Assembly: GCA_018062725.1 (NCBI GenBank)
Contig: JAGORP010000003.1
Location: 1 to 50,882 of the forward strand
Direction of reading: 5' to 3'
Length of the DNA stretch: 50,882 nucleotides
From: Flavobacterium sp.
GTDB taxonomy: Bacteria > Bacteroidota > Bacteroidia > Flavobacteriales > Flavobacteriaceae
Made by a program: the position numbers and the translations under genes. Positions 16,645-25,008 of the stretch are shown here, one piece after another. The notes under the pieces were generated by a model. The model made no database searches. It worked only from the letters and a program-made list of their open reading frames with translations, and was not told the DNA's origin. The first letter of the stretch is position 1, and each line of letters starts with the position of its first letter.

Positions 16645-18297
16645 TTAGTTAATCCCAACACTGAATTTATTACCATGCCAACCCCAGCCTCTTCTGGCAG
16701 CTCCAATGAGTTTAACTTTAAAATTGGAAGGTCTAGTTAGCACACTTCCTTGACCTCCACTCATACTCCAACTTCCGTCAGCTGATGCACTAGCATTGAA
16801 TCTAAATTCTGCTCCCCAATCAAATGTTCTTTTACTCACTCCATTACCAAAACTCTGTGTTAAAACTGATTTTTGAAAAATTAATTTTCCGTTTTCAGGA
16901 AATTTAGCCACAAAAGTTCTATTTGCTGGAGCATATATAGAATTATTATTTAAAGCTGTTCTAAGTTGACCAGTTACAGTTGAATATAAAGCGTTGTAAA
17001 AATAACTATTTAAACGCCCTGCTGTCAAATTACTATTAATACCATTTGAAATTAGATTATCTAGTTCAATTAAACCTGTCCCAAAAAACTCAATTGACAA
17101 ATCGTCTTGAAAAATTTTAGGCAAATCATTCAAACCTAAATATGTAATTGAAGGAGCCCCATAGTTTGGCAAAGTAATTGAGTTCGTAAAATAATGAATT
17201 TTTTTATTATTCATAAAATAATACCTGTCTCTCGTCATATTATTAACAGCAGTATTGCCTAATAATTTATCCGCATCATATTCAAACTGCGCTGCTTCAA
17301 CAACTAATCTAATTTCATCAGTTGCTTCTACTCTCCAAAATCCTGTCCATCCTCTATATTGGTGTACACATTTAACACCAAGATGATAAACTAATAAATA
17401 ATTATAATTAAATGCTTTAGTCTTTACTCTTCTTCTGTTTTCGTACCTGTCTATACATTTATAGTTATCCACAAACCAATTTCCAAAAAGACCTGGGTCG
17501 GTATCACAGTTTAAAAGATTAGAAACAAAAACATTGTAACTTGGGTCAGAAGCAGCTGGTGAACCTGGAGTTGGAGTATATCCACTACCTGAATTTCCAC
17601 CTTCACCATTTTCTTGATTATTTTGATCCGGAGGTAAAATTTTAAAATAACTAATATCATTATTAATTTCAGTTAAACCATCAGCTGGATATTCATTTAT
17701 TAAAGCTTGTTTTGCCGTAGTTGTCGTTTCAACTGTTAAATCAGTAGAAATATTTTTAGAAACTAAATATTCATTCAAAATTGCTTCCTTTTCAATGTCT
17801 GTAATAAACAACCCTACATCAGTATATTTGTATAAATCATCAGCAACTTGAATTTCTGCTTCGGAATTTAAAAATACTGCAAAAGTATCATCACCAACAA
17901 TATCTTCTAAATCATCTAAATTATCAATATAATCATTAGATATAACAACTTCACTATTACCCTCTTCATCAATAATAACTTCTCCTTCTTTAGAAAAAAC
18001 ATTACTATCATCTTTCATCATAGCTTTTTTATAATGCTCAAATATAAATTGTTCATTACTTTCTGTAACAATAGGTCTTAATGAGTAAAATCCTTTTTCA
18101 TAATAAGGCATCATTAGCTGATTAAGCTTTTCATCAGAAGCATCTGCATACTCTTTATAAAATTTAGCTAATTCTTCTTTACTACTAAATACAAATCTAT
18201 TTGATTTCATACTTAATCCATTAGCGCTGGGATTTGATTTTATAATCTCAACTTTTTCATTTTCGCATGAACTAACAATCAATAAAGATATTATCAA
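16645..18297 (-). CDS. Large unrecognised lipoprotein with Gly/Ser/Pro linker; start uncertain
   Basis: About 550 residues read from a TTG, beginning MIISLLIVSSC. The Cys is a plausible lipobox, but this leader is short and has no positive charge. The frame stays open upstream to 18334, and the added residues KKNLFRSI would supply the missing charged region. No ATG, GTG or further TTG exists there, only ATA, ATT and ATC. The real start may therefore be non-canonical or mutated. Residues 30-215 are acidic and helical. A linker at about 222-252 is rich in Gly, Ser, Pro and Asn. Residues 255-550 form a separate Trp/Tyr-rich domain with an early Cys cluster. I do not recognise either domain. Confidence 0.6.
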   Translation of the reverse strand: MIISLLIVSSCENEKVEIIKSNPSANGLSMKSNRFVFSSKEELAKFYKEYADASDEKLNQLMMPYYEKGFYSLRPIVTESNEQFIFEHYKKAMMKDDSNVFSKEGEVIIDEEGNSEVVISNDYIDNLDDLEDIVGDDTFAVFLNSEAEIQVADDLYKYTDVGLFITDIEKEAILNEYLVSKNISTDLTVETTTTAKQALINEYPADGLTEINNDISYFKILPPDQNNQENGEGGNSGSGYTPTPGSPAASDPSYNVFVSNLLNCDTDPGLFGNWFVDNYKCIDRYENRRRVKTKAFNYNYLLVYHLGVKCVHQYRGWTGFWRVEATDEIRLVVEAAQFEYDADKLLGNTAVNNMTRDRYYFMNNKKIHYFTNSITLPNYGAPSITYLGLNDLPKIFQDDLSIEFFGTGLIELDNLISNGINSNLTAGRLNSYFYNALYSTVTGQLRTALNNNSIYAPANRTFVAKFPENGKLIFQKSVLTQSFGNGVSKRTFDWGAEFRFNASASADGSWSMSGGQGSVLTRPSNFKVKLIGAARRGWGWHGNKFSVGIN

Positions 18298-18343
18298 AAT
18301 TGACCTAAATAAATTTTTTTTGATTATTATTGTAATTTAAGAG

Positions 18344-18380
18344 ATCCTACATAATAATATCAAGCATTTTCTTGTAGGAT
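18344..18380. promoter_or_regulatory. Inverted repeat ATCCTACA/TGTAGGAT
   Basis: Perfect 8-bp arms at 18344-18351 and 18373-18380 enclose 21 bases. There is no T-run, so it is more likely an operator or leader hairpin of the 16645-18297 gene than a terminator. Confidence 0.4.
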
Positions 18381-18514
18381 TGTTATTTTGGGGTGCAAAG
18401 CAAAAAAAAAAAAGTATTCTTCAAAGTAGGTTAGAATATTTAACTTTTATTACGGTTTTTCCTCGTCAAATGTTAAAAAATCTAACACTTATGTCCTACT
18501 AAATACATTTAATT

Positions 18515-18522
18515 TAGCTTTG
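18515..18522 (+). promoter_or_regulatory. Distal -7 element upstream of the olsF-like gene
   Basis: TAGCTTTG matches TAnnTTTG, 131 bases before the ATG. No convincing -33 box was found. Confidence 0.35.
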
Positions 18523-18618
18523 TTTTATAAACAACTTATTATCAGACTTTTCAAGTTAAATTTCTAAAATATTTGGTTTTTAAAAATCGATTTAGTAGCC
18601 TTTTATGACAACTTTTGC

Positions 18619-18626
18619 TATATTTG
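18619..18626 (+). promoter_or_regulatory. Proximal -7 element of the olsF-like gene
   Basis: TATATTTG matches TAnnTTTG exactly, 27 bases before the ATG, which is the usual distance for this phylum. Confidence 0.55.
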
Positions 18627-18652
18627 TAACTTGCATTAATTAGAAAACGTAA

Positions 18653-20473
18653 ATGGGTTTAGTTACCGCCAAAGAAGTTGCCAAAGCAATTAACACCGAT
18701 AAATATGGAGTTCTAGGAACTTTTTCGGGTTGGTTGTTGATGAAAGTACTTCAAATATCGACGCTTAACAAAATTTATGACAGGAATAAGCATTTGAAAG
18801 ATGTTGAATTCCTGAATGCCATATTGGATGAATTTCAAATTAAATTCGAAATCCATGAAGAAGATTTAAAAAGACTTCCGAAAGAAGGTCCTTATATCAC
18901 CATTTCCAACCATCCGCTTGGTGGGATTGACGGCATTTTATTACTGAAATTAATGTTGGAACGAGAACCTAATTTCAAGATTATTGCCAACTTTTTACTA
19001 CACCGCATTGAACCCTTAAAGCCTTACATTATGCCGGTTAATCCTTTTGAAACCCACAAGGATTCTAAATCGAGTGTCATTGGCTTAAAAGAAACCTTTC
19101 GCCATTTAAGCGATGGAAAACCTTTGGGAATGTTTCCAGCCGGTGAAGTATCGACGTATAAAGACGAGAAATTAGTAGTAGATAAAGCTTGGGAAGAAGG
19201 GGCTATAAAAGTAATTCGAAAAGCTCAAGTTCCTGTGGTTCCCATTTATTTTCATGCGAATAACAGTAAACTGTTTTACTTTTTATCTAAAATAAGCGGG
19301 ACTTTACGCACGGCTAAATTGCCTTCAGAATTGTTGACCCAAAAAGACCGAGTAATCAAAGTGCGAATCGGGAAACCCATTTCGGTTGCCGAACAAAACG
19401 AACACGAAACCATAGAAGAGTATTCAGAATTTTTACGCAAAAAGACCTATATGTTAGCCAATGCGTATGAAAAAGATTCGAAACTTTTAACCACCCCTAC
19501 CCTTTTAAAGGCTCCTACAAAACCAGCCAAACAAATCGTAACGGGTGCCAATCAAGAAAAAATGATTGCCGAAGTCGAAAAACTTCGCGGTATGGATGCG
19601 CGATTACTTCAAAGTAAAAACTATGAAGTTTATTTGACCAAAGCCCAAGACATTCCAAACATCCTTCATGAAATAGGACGATTGCGTGAAATTACCTTTA
19701 GAGCTGTTGGGGAAGGCACCAATGAATCTATCGATTTAGATAAATTTGACGATTATTACCACCACATGTTTCTTTGGGACGACCAAACCAAAGAAATCGC
19801 AGGTGCCTATCGTATGGGATTGGGTTCCCAAATTTTTGCCGAACATGGCATTAATGGTTTTTATCTGCAAGATTTATTCCGTTTTGATCCCGAATTGTAC
19901 GATATGATGAGTAAATCAATCGAAATGGGACGCGCCTTTGTAAAAGAAGAATACCAGCAAAAACCGATGCCTTTGTTCTTATTATGGAAAGGTATTGTGC
20001 ATACGACGTTACGTTACCCAGAGCACAAATTTTTAATTGGCGGGGTAAGTATTAGCAATCAGTTTTCAGAATTCTCTAAATCGTTGATGATTGAGTTTAT
20101 GAAATCGCATTTTTATGATCCGTATGTAGCCCAATACATTCATCCTAAAAAAGAATACCGTGTTAAATTGAAAGACGCGGATAAAGATTTTGTATTTAAT
20201 GAAGCAGAAGCCGATTTGAATAAATTTGACAAAATTATTGATGAAGTAGAACCAGGAAATTTACGTTTACCTGTTTTAATCAAAAAATACATCAAACAAA
20301 ACGCACGAGTGGTAGCCTTCAATGTAGATCCTCTTTTTAACAACGCTGTAGATGGTTTAATGTACATCCGAATCTCTGATTTACCGGACAGTACAGTGAA
20401 ACCTGTTATGGAAGAATTTCAAGCCGAATTAGAGCGAAAACATTCCGAAAAAGAAGAGAATGAAAATAATTAG
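18653..20473 (+). CDS. olsF: OlsF-like bifunctional acyltransferase (PlsC-type O-acyltransferase plus GNAT N-acyltransferase)
   Basis: A 606-residue two-domain enzyme. Residues 1-290 are a PlsC-like O-acyltransferase, with NHPLGGID at 86-93 (an H-x5-D variant of the HX4D motif) and MFPAGEVSTYKD. Residues 310-570 resemble the OlsB/hemolysin-type GNAT N-acyltransferase (LREITFRAVGEGTNES, GAYRMGLG, ELYDMMSKSIEMGRAFV). OlsF proteins N-acylate an amino acid and then O-acylate the product, making ornithine or other aminolipids in one polypeptide. The Bacteroidota substrate may be ornithine, glycine or another amino acid and cannot be read here. The fold assignment is strong and the exact substrate open. 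It converges on hemC with a 4-base gap. Confidence 0.85.
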   Translation: MGLVTAKEVAKAINTDKYGVLGTFSGWLLMKVLQISTLNKIYDRNKHLKDVEFLNAILDEFQIKFEIHEEDLKRLPKEGPYITISNHPLGGIDGILLLKLMLEREPNFKIIANFLLHRIEPLKPYIMPVNPFETHKDSKSSVIGLKETFRHLSDGKPLGMFPAGEVSTYKDEKLVVDKAWEEGAIKVIRKAQVPVVPIYFHANNSKLFYFLSKISGTLRTAKLPSELLTQKDRVIKVRIGKPISVAEQNEHETIEEYSEFLRKKTYMLANAYEKDSKLLTTPTLLKAPTKPAKQIVTGANQEKMIAEVEKLRGMDARLLQSKNYEVYLTKAQDIPNILHEIGRLREITFRAVGEGTNESIDLDKFDDYYHHMFLWDDQTKEIAGAYRMGLGSQIFAEHGINGFYLQDLFRFDPELYDMMSKSIEMGRAFVKEEYQQKPMPLFLLWKGIVHTTLRYPEHKFLIGGVSISNQFSEFSKSLMIEFMKSHFYDPYVAQYIHPKKEYRVKLKDADKDFVFNEAEADLNKFDKIIDEVEPGNLRLPVLIKKYIKQNARVVAFNVDPLFNNAVDGLMYIRISDLPDSTVKPVMEEFQAELERKHSEKEENENN

Positions 20474-20477
20474 AAAT

Positions 20478-21404
20478 TTATTTCTTTAATTTTTCTTTTA
20501 TTTCCTGCATCAATTGTGTGCCACCATTATCCAAAATTTCTTTGGCGCAATGAAAACCTAATTTTTTCCATTCGGAAATTGCAAACGAACGCTTGATCTC
20601 TAGTTTTTGTTGCCCATCTATAGAGAAAAGCACTCCGTTAAAATCTATGCAATCAGTATTTTCATTATACACAGCCAAAGCCCCTATGGGAGCTGTACAA
20701 CCTCCTTCTAAAGTTCTTAAAAACTGACGTTCAATATAGGTGCAAATTTCGGTCTCGATGTGGTTGAGTTGCGATAAAGCATCTAAGGAAAAAGCATCTT
20801 CTGCCATGGCCACCACCATCATTGCTCCTTGCGCAGGCGCAGGAATCATCCAATCTAAATCAATAAAAGTTTCAGGTTTTAACTGCAAACGTTCTAGTCC
20901 AGCAGCAGCAAATACAGCTCCATTCCAATTGTTATCTTGAAGTTTTTGCAAACGAGTGTTTACATTTCCACGCAAATCGACCACGTTATGGTTTGGATAT
21001 TTATGAAGCCATTGTGCTTGACGACGTAAACTGCCTGTAGCTATAGTTCCTGTAGTCGCTAAAAAACTCAAATCCCCTTTTTGAACCAAAATATCGTTAA
21101 CGTTCGCCCGCTCTAAAACCGCAGCTTGTACAATACCTTGTGGTAAAGCCGTTGGCACATCTTTCATAGAATGCACTGCAATATCCACTTGACCTGAAAT
21201 CATGGCGATATCAAGCGTTTTTGTGAAAATTCCAGTGATTCCTAATTCGTATAAGGGTTTGTCTAAAATAATGTCACCTTGGGATTTGACAGCAATAATT
21301 TCGGTTTTATACCCCAAATCACGGAGCTGTTTTTCAACCGTATGTGCTTGCCAAAGTGCTAATTCGCTATCGCGAGTTCCTATTTTTATGGTTTTTTCTT
21401 TCAA
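20478..21404 (-). CDS. hemC: Hydroxymethylbilane synthase (porphobilinogen deaminase)
   Basis: HemC polymerises four porphobilinogens to hydroxymethylbilane. The 308-residue length is normal. GTRDSELALWQA is the N-terminal signature, VDIAVHSMKDVP carries the substrate-binding Lys-Asp, and GSLRRQAQW and DLRGNVNTRL are the arginine-rich substrate contacts. Cys236 in LEGGCTAPIGA is the dipyrromethane cofactor attachment site. The start codon is TTG, 9 bases after the hemA stop. No ATG lies upstream within the gap, and the next internal ATG would delete the active site. It is co-transcribed with hemA. Confidence 0.97.
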   Translation of the reverse strand: MKEKTIKIGTRDSELALWQAHTVEKQLRDLGYKTEIIAVKSQGDIILDKPLYELGITGIFTKTLDIAMISGQVDIAVHSMKDVPTALPQGIVQAAVLERANVNDILVQKGDLSFLATTGTIATGSLRRQAQWLHKYPNHNVVDLRGNVNTRLQKLQDNNWNGAVFAAAGLERLQLKPETFIDLDWMIPAPAQGAMMVVAMAEDAFSLDALSQLNHIETEICTYIERQFLRTLEGGCTAPIGALAVYNENTDCIDFNGVLFSIDGQQKLEIKRSFAISEWKKLGFHCAKEILDNGGTQLMQEIKEKLKK

Positions 21405-21413
21405 TTTTAGAGT

Positions 21414-22655
21414 TTAAAGTTGAAAAACACGCTGAATCCAGTCAACACTATCATCTACAGACGTATTTTCATCTTTTAAATGATTTGCAAAATGATTGGT
21501 AATTTTTTGAATGATTTTATCACTGATTAGCGTTACTTGTTCTTCATCAAAATTTGCAATTTTCTTACGATGCGTTTGCAATTCCTTTTCTTTAATCGCA
21601 TTAAGTTTTGCTTTTAAAGCATGTATTGTGGGTGCGTATTTTCGGCCTTTGGTCCAAGTAATGAACTCATTTATGATTTCTTCGTTGATTTCTTCCGCTT
21701 GTGGAATAAATTTCTTGCGATTTTCAAGCGTTTCATCTGTCATTTGAGACAAATGATCCATATGTACCAAGGTTACCCCTTCAACATCTTGAACATTTTC
21801 ATTTACATTCTTTGGAATAGACAAATCTAAGACTAGCAATGGTTTTTTCAAATTCAAAATAGCCTTGTCTACAGTAGGATTTTGCGCTCCAGTTGCCACG
21901 ACTAATACATCGGCTTTTTGAATTTCGACTTGTAAATCGGCATAATCTTTAACGATAACATTCAATTTCTTGGCTAATTTTTCGGCTTTATCTTTGGTAC
22001 GATTAATCAATGTAATTTGATCATGTTTCGTATGTTTTACCAAATTTTCACAGGTATTTCTACCTATTTTTCCGGTACCGAAAAGTAAAATATTCTTTTC
22101 TGAAACATCAGGAACGGTTTTAAAAATATACTGAACTGAGGCAAAAGAAACAGAAGTAGCCCCTGAAGAAATTTCGGTTTCATTTTTAACACGCTTACTG
22201 GCTTGAATGACGGCATTCACCAAACGTTCCATATAAGCGTTCGCTAAACCGTAGGATTTAGATTGAACAAAACTATTTTTTAACTGTGCAATAATTTCGA
22301 AATCACCTAAAATTTGACTATCTAAGCCTGTTCCTACACGAAACAAATGAGTAATCGCTTCTCTGTTTTTGTAAACATAAGCCACCTTTTGAAAATCTTC
22401 AACTGTTCCTTGACTGTTATCACACAGCAATTGGATCAATTGAAAAGGATGTTGAGCAAAACCATAGATTTCAGTTCGGTTACAAGTAGAAGTAACAATA
22501 AGACTTTCGATACCAACATTTTTAGCTTGGTTCAGCAAGTTGTCTTTTGCTTTTTCATCCAAACTAAATTTTCCTCTCATTTCGGCATCCGCTTTCAAAT
22601 AGCTTAGCCCGATAGCATAAAAGGAAGTTGATTTTACAGGTATATTTTGAGTCAT
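21414..22655 (-). CDS. hemA: Glutamyl-tRNA reductase
   Basis: HemA reduces glutamyl-tRNA to glutamate-1-semialdehyde, the first and usually rate-limiting step of C5 heme synthesis. The 413-residue protein has catalytic Cys58 in VTSTCNRTEIYG, the SQILGDFEIIAQLK segment, an NADPH-binding Rossmann domain (NILLFGTGKIGRNTCENL), and a C-terminal dimerisation helix region. Its start is ATG with a TAnnTTTG element 24 bases upstream. The AraC regulator gene is divergent, and the 237-base shared region is a plausible control point for heme supply. Confidence 0.97.
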   Translation of the reverse strand: MTQNIPVKSTSFYAIGLSYLKADAEMRGKFSLDEKAKDNLLNQAKNVGIESLIVTSTCNRTEIYGFAQHPFQLIQLLCDNSQGTVEDFQKVAYVYKNREAITHLFRVGTGLDSQILGDFEIIAQLKNSFVQSKSYGLANAYMERLVNAVIQASKRVKNETEISSGATSVSFASVQYIFKTVPDVSEKNILLFGTGKIGRNTCENLVKHTKHDQITLINRTKDKAEKLAKKLNVIVKDYADLQVEIQKADVLVVATGAQNPTVDKAILNLKKPLLVLDLSIPKNVNENVQDVEGVTLVHMDHLSQMTDETLENRKKFIPQAEEINEEIINEFITWTKGRKYAPTIHALKAKLNAIKEKELQTHRKKIANFDEEQVTLISDKIIQKITNHFANHLKDENTSVDDSVDWIQRVFQL

Positions 22656-22679
22656 TTATTTTGAATCCTATTTACTACG

Positions 22680-22687
22680 CAAAAGTA
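22680..22687 (-). promoter_or_regulatory. -7 element of the hemA-hemC operon
   Basis: The minus strand reads TACTTTTG, an exact TAnnTTTG match 24 bases before the hemA ATG. TTG words at spacings of 15 and 21 are possible -33 boxes. Confidence 0.55.
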
Positions 22688-22711
22688 ACTTTGAATTATT
22701 TACAAAAACAA

Positions 22712-22750
22712 CGCTATAAGGACTATTTGTGTCGCTATAGGTTATTTTGC
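22712..22750. repeat. Imperfect direct repeat CGCTATA-AGG in the hemA/AraC divergent region
   Basis: CGCTATAAGGACTATTTG (22712-22729) and CGCTATAGGTTATTTTGC (22733-22750) are near copies with starts 21 bases apart, two helical turns. A related TAGCGATA lies at about 22767-22774. They sit just upstream of the hemA -7 element, where an AraC-type activator could bind. Confidence 0.45.
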
Positions 22751-22892
22751 TCTTAAAATGAATTTTTAGCGATATTTATCTTATTTTTACAGTAAAATCA
22801 AGTTGTGAGAAATTAATTATATAGAATCGTTCTAAATAGATTGATTTAAAATTTAGCTACAAAAACCTATTTTGAAGTAAAAAAGTAACGCC

Positions 22893-23756
22893 ATGAGTGC
22901 TATTGAAGAAATAAAGATTGACGATGAATTTATATTGTTACGTTTTCAAAATAATGAAAATGAGCAAGTAAAATATGAACGTCAGGTAAAAACAGGATTA
23001 ATACAATTTCACTTTGGTCTAAAAGGAAAAGCGCGATTCCTATTCAATCAAGGCAGTTACACTTTGGAACTAAAGGAAGAAAAATCATTATTGTTATACA
23101 ATCCTGAAAAAGAACTCCCACTCCATTTAGAGATTGAGCCTAAAACTTGGATTATTTCCATTTTAATTTCAATTAAAAAATTTCATGGTTTGTTTACTAC
23201 AGAGGCTGATCATATTCCGTTTTTAAGCGAACAAAACAAAGACAGAAAATACTATGGGGAAGAAAATGTTTCACCATCAATGGCCATTGTTCTAAATCAA
23301 ATGTTTCATTACAGTCTGAACCCGAACATCAAAAACTTATACTACAAAGGCAAAGGATATGAATTATTGAGTTTGTTTTTTAATAAAAATGAAGATCCAA
23401 ACATTGAACAATGTCCGTTTTTGGTTGACGAAGAAAATGTTCAAAAAATCAAAAAAGCCAAAGAAATAATTATAGCCAACATGGCAGAACCTCCAGGCTT
23501 ACAAGAATTAGCCGACCAAGTAGGTTTAAATCTTAAAAAACTAAAAATAGGATTCAAACAAATTTATGGAGATACCGTCTATGGTTTTTTGTTCGATTAC
23601 AAAATGGAACATGCCCGAAGTTTATTAGATTCTGGCTCGTATAATGTCAACGAAGCTGGTTTAAAAATTGGATACAGTACCGGAAGTCACTTTATTGCAG
23701 CTTTCAAAAAGAAATTTGGCACGACCCCAAAAAAGTACATCTTAGAAAAGGCCTAA
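22893..23756 (+). CDS. AraC-family transcriptional regulator
   Basis: A 287-residue regulator. The C-terminal 100 residues hold the two helix-turn-helix motifs of AraC proteins (LQELADQVGLNLKKLKIGFK, then NVNEAGLKIGYSTGSHFIAA) and the family ending FGTTPKKYIL. The N-terminal 180 residues form a cupin-like effector domain without an obvious metal site. It is divergent from hemA-hemC and upstream of hemH-hemJ, so a role in controlling heme genes is a reasonable inference. It was not checked against known regulators. A direct repeat at 22712 is a candidate operator. Confidence 0.9.
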   Translation: MSAIEEIKIDDEFILLRFQNNENEQVKYERQVKTGLIQFHFGLKGKARFLFNQGSYTLELKEEKSLLLYNPEKELPLHLEIEPKTWIISILISIKKFHGLFTTEADHIPFLSEQNKDRKYYGEENVSPSMAIVLNQMFHYSLNPNIKNLYYKGKGYELLSLFFNKNEDPNIEQCPFLVDEENVQKIKKAKEIIIANMAEPPGLQELADQVGLNLKKLKIGFKQIYGDTVYGFLFDYKMEHARSLLDSGSYNVNEAGLKIGYSTGSHFIAAFKKKFGTTPKKYILEKA

Positions 23757-23988
23757 AAATTAGTAGCGCGACAGTTCTTTGAGTATATCTTGCAAATCAT
23801 ACATCATGCTAAGCATTAACCTCATCATTTTCATAAACTTAAACTTTTCGTGAAAAAAGAAAAAAATCACCAATCAAATTAAAAACCTTCATGCCTAAAT
23901 GAGTTATTTTTTTATCACGTAAGTCAAATCCAGATTAATGTTTTGATTAATTTAATAATTTGTATTTTTAACGAAATTTAAAAAAGGA

Positions 23989-25005
23989 ATGAAAGGAGTT
24001 TTATTAGTAAATCTTGGATCACCAGAAAGTCCAGCGGCAAAAGACGTTAAGCCATATTTAGATGAATTTTTAATGGACAAATACGTGATTGATGTCCCTT
24101 ATTTGTTACGCGCATTATTGGTTCGAGGAATTATTTTACGCAAAAGACCAGAAGAATCGGCACATGCTTATGCTAAAATATGGACAAAAGAGGGATCACC
24201 ACTTGTCGTAATTTCAAAAAAAGTTCAAGCAAAAGTTCAGGATCGAGTAGGCCTGCCAGTTGCTTTAGCGATGCGTTATGGATCTATGACCATTCAAAAA
24301 GGCTTGCAAGAATTAAAAGAAAAAGGGGTTACAGAAGTACTATTACTACCCATGTACCCTCAATATGCCATGGCATCAACCAAAACAATTATTGTGCTAG
24401 CAGAAGAATTGCGTAAAAAGCATTTCCAAGAAATGAAAATTACGTATATCAACTCTTTTTACAACAAAAAAGACTACATCCAAAACTTAGCCGATTCTAT
24501 AAAAAATCATCTAGAAGGATTTAATTACGACCATTTGCTTTTCTCCTATCACGGTATTCCGGAACGTCATATTCGCAAGACTGATGTTACGAAGTCGCAT
24601 TGCAAAATGAATGAAACGTGTTGTGTAACCGCTTCCCCAGCGCATGAATTTTGTTACCGTCATCAATGTCATGAAACCACAAGACAAGTGGTGGAATTGC
24701 TAAATATTCCTCAAGAAAAATACAGTCAGACGTATCAATCACGACTTGCAGGAGACAAGTGGCTAGACCCATATACCGATATTGAAATCAACAAAATGCC
24801 ATCAAAAGGAATTAAAAACTTAGCCGTAGTTACTCCTGCTTTCGTGGCCGATTGTTTGGAAACTTTAGAAGAAATTGGTATGCGCGCTCAAGAAGAATTT
24901 AAAGAAAATGGAGGCGAAACTTTTAAAGCAATCCCGTGTTTAAATGAAGACGAAGCATGGATGGACACGATTGCCAATTGGATTAAAGATTGGTCAAACA
25001 AGTAG
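23989..25005 (+). CDS. hemH: Ferrochelatase with a Cys-rich insertion
   Basis: HemH inserts Fe2+ into protoporphyrin IX or coproporphyrin III. The 338-residue protein has GVLLVNLGSPESP at the start, YPQYAMAST, and the catalytic His189 in FSYHGIPERH. FVADCLETLEEIG near residue 280 carries conserved acidic residues. Between residues 200 and 230 it carries Cys205, Cys211, Cys212, Cys222 and Cys227, a cluster absent from the E. coli enzyme. This could bind an iron-sulfur centre or metal. hemJ follows after 3 bases. The 232-base region upstream holds no clear TAnnTTTG match and no other gene. Confidence 0.96.
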   Translation: MKGVLLVNLGSPESPAAKDVKPYLDEFLMDKYVIDVPYLLRALLVRGIILRKRPEESAHAYAKIWTKEGSPLVVISKKVQAKVQDRVGLPVALAMRYGSMTIQKGLQELKEKGVTEVLLLPMYPQYAMASTKTIIVLAEELRKKHFQEMKITYINSFYNKKDYIQNLADSIKNHLEGFNYDHLLFSYHGIPERHIRKTDVTKSHCKMNETCCVTASPAHEFCYRHQCHETTRQVVELLNIPQEKYSQTYQSRLAGDKWLDPYTDIEINKMPSKGIKNLAVVTPAFVADCLETLEEIGMRAQEEFKENGGETFKAIPCLNEDEAWMDTIANWIKDWSNK

Positions 25006-25008
25006 CAA

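Larger units (their letters stand above)
18298..18652. other. 355-base divergent intergenic region
   Basis: No gene was found here. It contains an inverted repeat (18344-18380), a run of 12 or more A residues near 18402, three GTAGG/CCTAC-type words (18346, 18377, 18495), and two TAnnTTTG -7 elements facing the acyltransferase gene. Confidence 0.6.

Noticed and set aside
18402..18413. Poly-A tract as a terminator or phase-variable repeat
   Set aside because: No hairpin precedes it and it is not inside a gene or promoter spacer, so no function is supported.
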